DNA of 64,000 nt from Cliona cf. orientalis (lineage: Eukaryota; Porifera; Demospongiae; Clionaida; Clionaidae), in the NCBI GenBank assembly GCA_963930775.1, contig OZ005693.1, forward strand, positions 8,554,006 to 8,618,005. The letters run 5' to 3'. Each line of letters starts with the position of its first letter. The first letter of the stretch is position 1. Under the pieces are notes generated by a model, which saw only the letters and a list, made by a program, of their open reading frames with translations, was not told the DNA's origin and ran no database searches. The position numbers and the translations under genes are program-made. This document shows, piece by piece, positions 61,669-64,000 of this stretch.

Positions 61669-64000
61669 ATGAGGATGTTCATTTTGTCATTACTTCTCCT
61701 TGTTGGAGTTATTCCTTCCAATGCAACAAATGAGCGCCTTTGTATTGTTTCGTCACCGGATCAGTGTCATAGTCTTGAGATTCCACATGGCATTGCATGT
61801 GTGATGCTCTCTTCATTTGCTGCTAACACTAGCAAGTTTCTGGATAATACAAATGGTATAGGCCTGGGGCTAATTCTAATTTTCTGTTCGGGAAACCATA
61901 CTTTGCATTCAAAGCTTGTAATTGCGCATATCAATCAATTATGGATTTATTCAAATACTTCTCATTCTCTGGATACGAATATTGTTTGCATCAATCATGC
62001 TGCAAGATTTGAATTCGCTAACATCACTCACATTCACATCTCTAACGTTAAGTTCTTAGGATGTGGAGGCAACAGAGCTGAATCAGTGATGAATTTCACT
62101 CTCATCAACACCATCTTTGATGGCCAACAAAAGCAAGGTATTGGGACAGCACTAGAATTGATCAATTCTTCTCTATTGGCTGAAAGAAGCTCTTTTATCT
62201 CCAATATCAATGGTGGTGCTGTGGTTGTGAATGGAAGCACTGCCACTTTTCTAAACTGTAACTTTGAAGGAAATTGTGCAAAATTTGGAGGTGCCATATA
62301 TGGAAATCTGTCGAGTAACATCAGCATTAGCAATAGCACTCTTAATCAAAACTATGCTGTTGAATATGGAGGTTCTATCTTTATTGGAGAATTGACCATA
62401 AGAGACAACGAAATGGTTTCTGGTATGCTTTCTGTGCTAGCAAGCAATTTTTCATATAATAGAGCAGAAAAACGTGGAGGTGGTATGGCTATATATCATG
62501 GTAATGTATCCATAATATTATTTGGAAATAAGTTCACAAATAACACAGCAAACCTAACAGGCGGAGCTCTATTTTCAGATAAAGCAAATACCATCAATAT
62601 AAGCATATTTGACTTCAGTGGTAATAATGCCATGAGGGATGGTGGAGCTGTGCATGTGTTCAACTCTACACTGTTTATTAGCAATGGCACCTTTAGTCAA
62701 AATTCTGCAGTCAGTGGACATGGAGGTGCTTTGTGCTTGCAAGAAGGTACCTATGAACTTAGTGATTGTAGTTTCATATTCAATGAGGCAGAAACATTTG
62801 GAGGCGCAATATATACACGAAATTCACAACATGAATACCTCACGAGGTGCGTTTTTGGTGCAAATACCATAAGGTCACCAAGTGGTGGAGGAAGATCAAT
62901 GAGAATTTATAGAGAATCAAACCTTGTGATCACATATTCATCCTTCAAGGATCATGTATACTTACCATACAATGAAAACAGTAGCAAGCATTCATTAGAA
63001 TGTGAGGATAGCAATATTGGATACCGAGTAAGTGGAGTAGGTTTGATTATTGCAAGTAGTACTATTATGCTCAACAACACAGACTTTATGGGCACCTGTG
63101 AGTCTATCTATGCCTATAAGAGTAGCATAAACTTCACTGGAAATTGTAGTTTCATGGAAATAAACAACGAAAAATCCAAAGCACCCTCAGCATTGTACAT
63201 CATCCAGAGTATAGTTTCTATGGACGGAGTGTGTAGCTTCATGCATAATGTTGCAGTAAGTGGAGGAGCAATTCATGCAACTGAGAGTAGGATTGATGTG
63301 AATGGTGAATTAGTAGTTGCAAATAACAGTGCATTAGACAATGGAGGGGGTATCTATCTCTATCGCAGTGACTTCAACTGCAGAATAGGCTCTGCTATTG
63401 AGATAATTGACAATTCTGCCAGAATTGAAGGAGGAGGAATCCATGCCATAAGTTCAGCCATCAAGATTACCTATGTCCGAGATTCTTCTATCAAAAGAGC
63501 TTCACTAAATTTCACTGGAAACAGAGCTTGTAATGGAGGAGGTGTCTATCTAGAGGCCAATGCTAAACTTATGGTACTCAAAGAGGGCACAAACCGGAGG
63601 AATCTCACTCACAGTAGCAGTATCTACTTTAGGAATAATACTGCCAAAGAATGTGGTGGAGCAGTATATGTAGCCGATGAGACAAATTCAGCTACTTGTG
63701 AAGGTAACAATGCTACTAGTTCACGCCACTCTGATGCAACTGAGTGCTTTTTTCAAGTATTTGCTATTCTGTTGTCAGAACAAGTTAGAAACAATGGAGA
63801 TCTGATTGCTGTTGAATTTGAGAATAACTGGGCACCTAATGGTCCTCTGTTATTTGGTGGCCTGCTTGACAGATGTACCCTCAGCCCAATTGCAGAATTA
63901 CATAAAATTGATGAAAGTTCAAGAGAACACTTTGGAATATCAGGACCAGGAATTATATACCTTTTGCACATCAGCAACATTATGTTTGGTGATATACAAT
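61669..64000 (+). CDS. Large secreted beta-helix protein with Pmp-type repeats (partial)
   Basis: Open from the ATG at 61669 to the window end, 777 codons without a stop or intron. Residues 1-20 are a signal peptide (MRMFILSLLLLVGVIPSNAT). From about residue 180 come at least eleven repeats of the type F-x-x-N-x-A-x-x-G-G-A/G-x-I/V, for example FEGNCAKFGGAIYG, FTNNTANLTGGALF, FIFNEAETFGGAIYTRN, FTGNRACNGGGVYLEAN and FRNNTAKECGGAVYVAD. The same pattern defines chlamydial polymorphic membrane proteins and related right-handed beta-helices. N-glycosylation sequons are very frequent, consistent with a secreted eukaryotic glycoprotein. The C-terminus, and any membrane anchor, lies beyond the window. 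Role unknown; an extracellular surface or adhesive protein is plausible. Confidence 0.8.
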   Translation, partial: MRMFILSLLLLVGVIPSNATNERLCIVSSPDQCHSLEIPHGIACVMLSSFAANTSKFLDNTNGIGLGLILIFCSGNHTLHSKLVIAHINQLWIYSNTSHSLDTNIVCINHAARFEFANITHIHISNVKFLGCGGNRAESVMNFTLINTIFDGQQKQGIGTALELINSSLLAERSSFISNINGGAVVVNGSTATFLNCNFEGNCAKFGGAIYGNLSSNISISNSTLNQNYAVEYGGSIFIGELTIRDNEMVSGMLSVLASNFSYNRAEKRGGGMAIYHGNVSIILFGNKFTNNTANLTGGALFSDKANTINISIFDFSGNNAMRDGGAVHVFNSTLFISNGTFSQNSAVSGHGGALCLQEGTYELSDCSFIFNEAETFGGAIYTRNSQHEYLTRCVFGANTIRSPSGGGRSMRIYRESNLVITYSSFKDHVYLPYNENSSKHSLECEDSNIGYRVSGVGLIIASSTIMLNNTDFMGTCESIYAYKSSINFTGNCSFMEINNEKSKAPSALYIIQSIVSMDGVCSFMHNVAVSGGAIHATESRIDVNGELVVANNSALDNGGGIYLYRSDFNCRIGSAIEIIDNSARIEGGGIHAISSAIKITYVRDSSIKRASLNFTGNRACNGGGVYLEANAKLMVLKEGTNRRNLTHSSSIYFRNNTAKECGGAVYVADETNSATCEGNNATSSRHSDATECFFQVFAILLSEQVRNNGDLIAVEFENNWAPNGPLLFGGLLDRCTLSPIAELHKIDESSREHFGISGPGIIYLLHISNIMFGDIQ

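Overview
The window is nuclear DNA from an intron-containing eukaryote, and the gene set is animal: a C-terminal GRIPAP1 homologue, BTBD9, MFSD12, secreted fibrinogen-related lectins, a tandem-repeat galectin, ependymin-like secreted proteins and a seven-helix receptor. AT-rich composition, short introns, intronless genes among intron-bearing ones, many small inverted-repeat elements and a long run of Pmp-type beta-helix repeats on a secreted protein together suggest a sponge, probably a demosponge. The phylum is an inference. All exon structures were read by eye from splice sites and reading-frame continuity.

Layout. At 1.2-7.0 kb (minus strand) there is a tandem cluster of fibrinogen-domain lectin genes: two intact, one truncated pseudogene, and one whose frame needs an alternative splice acceptor. 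At 8.8-12.6 kb (plus) lies the C-terminal part of a GRIPAP1/GRASP-1 coiled-coil gene. At 12.9-17.6 kb (plus) lies a complete ten-exon BTBD9. From about 16 to 33 kb a unit made of the BTBD9 3' end plus a five-exon ependymin-like gene (minus) is present three times. The three ependymin-like copies are intact, C-terminally altered and dead respectively, and empty-site comparison between units exposes several transposon insertions. The stretch 33.3-37.3 kb has no recognisable gene. At 37.3-44.8 kb (minus) is an eleven-exon MFSD12 transporter. A 168-bp divergent promoter separates it from an intronless 719-codon gene (44,999-47,158, plus), which fuses a CLYBL-like CoA-ester lyase to a MaoC-type double-hotdog hydratase behind a mitochondrial-type leader. 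The stretch 47.2-51.3 kb holds only repeats and a galectin fragment. At 51.4-52.6 kb are two convergent genes for small secreted eight-cysteine proteins of an unrecognised family. At 52.9-53.6 kb is a LINE remnant. At 53.9-60.9 kb (plus) is a three-exon two-domain galectin, with an intronless seven-helix receptor gene nested antisense in its first intron. From 61.7 kb to the end (plus) is the start of a large secreted beta-helix protein, cut by the window edge.

Functional themes: secreted recognition proteins dominate (fibrinogen-domain lectins, galectin, cysteine-rich peptides, beta-helix protein, ependymin-like proteins), as expected for an animal relying on innate recognition. The most unusual gene is the lyase-hydratase fusion, whose two activities would be consecutive steps of a citramalyl-CoA or methylmalyl-CoA pathway. 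Much of the non-coding DNA can be assigned to small terminal-inverted-repeat elements, several of which share a short TGACGACC-TTTACC motif.
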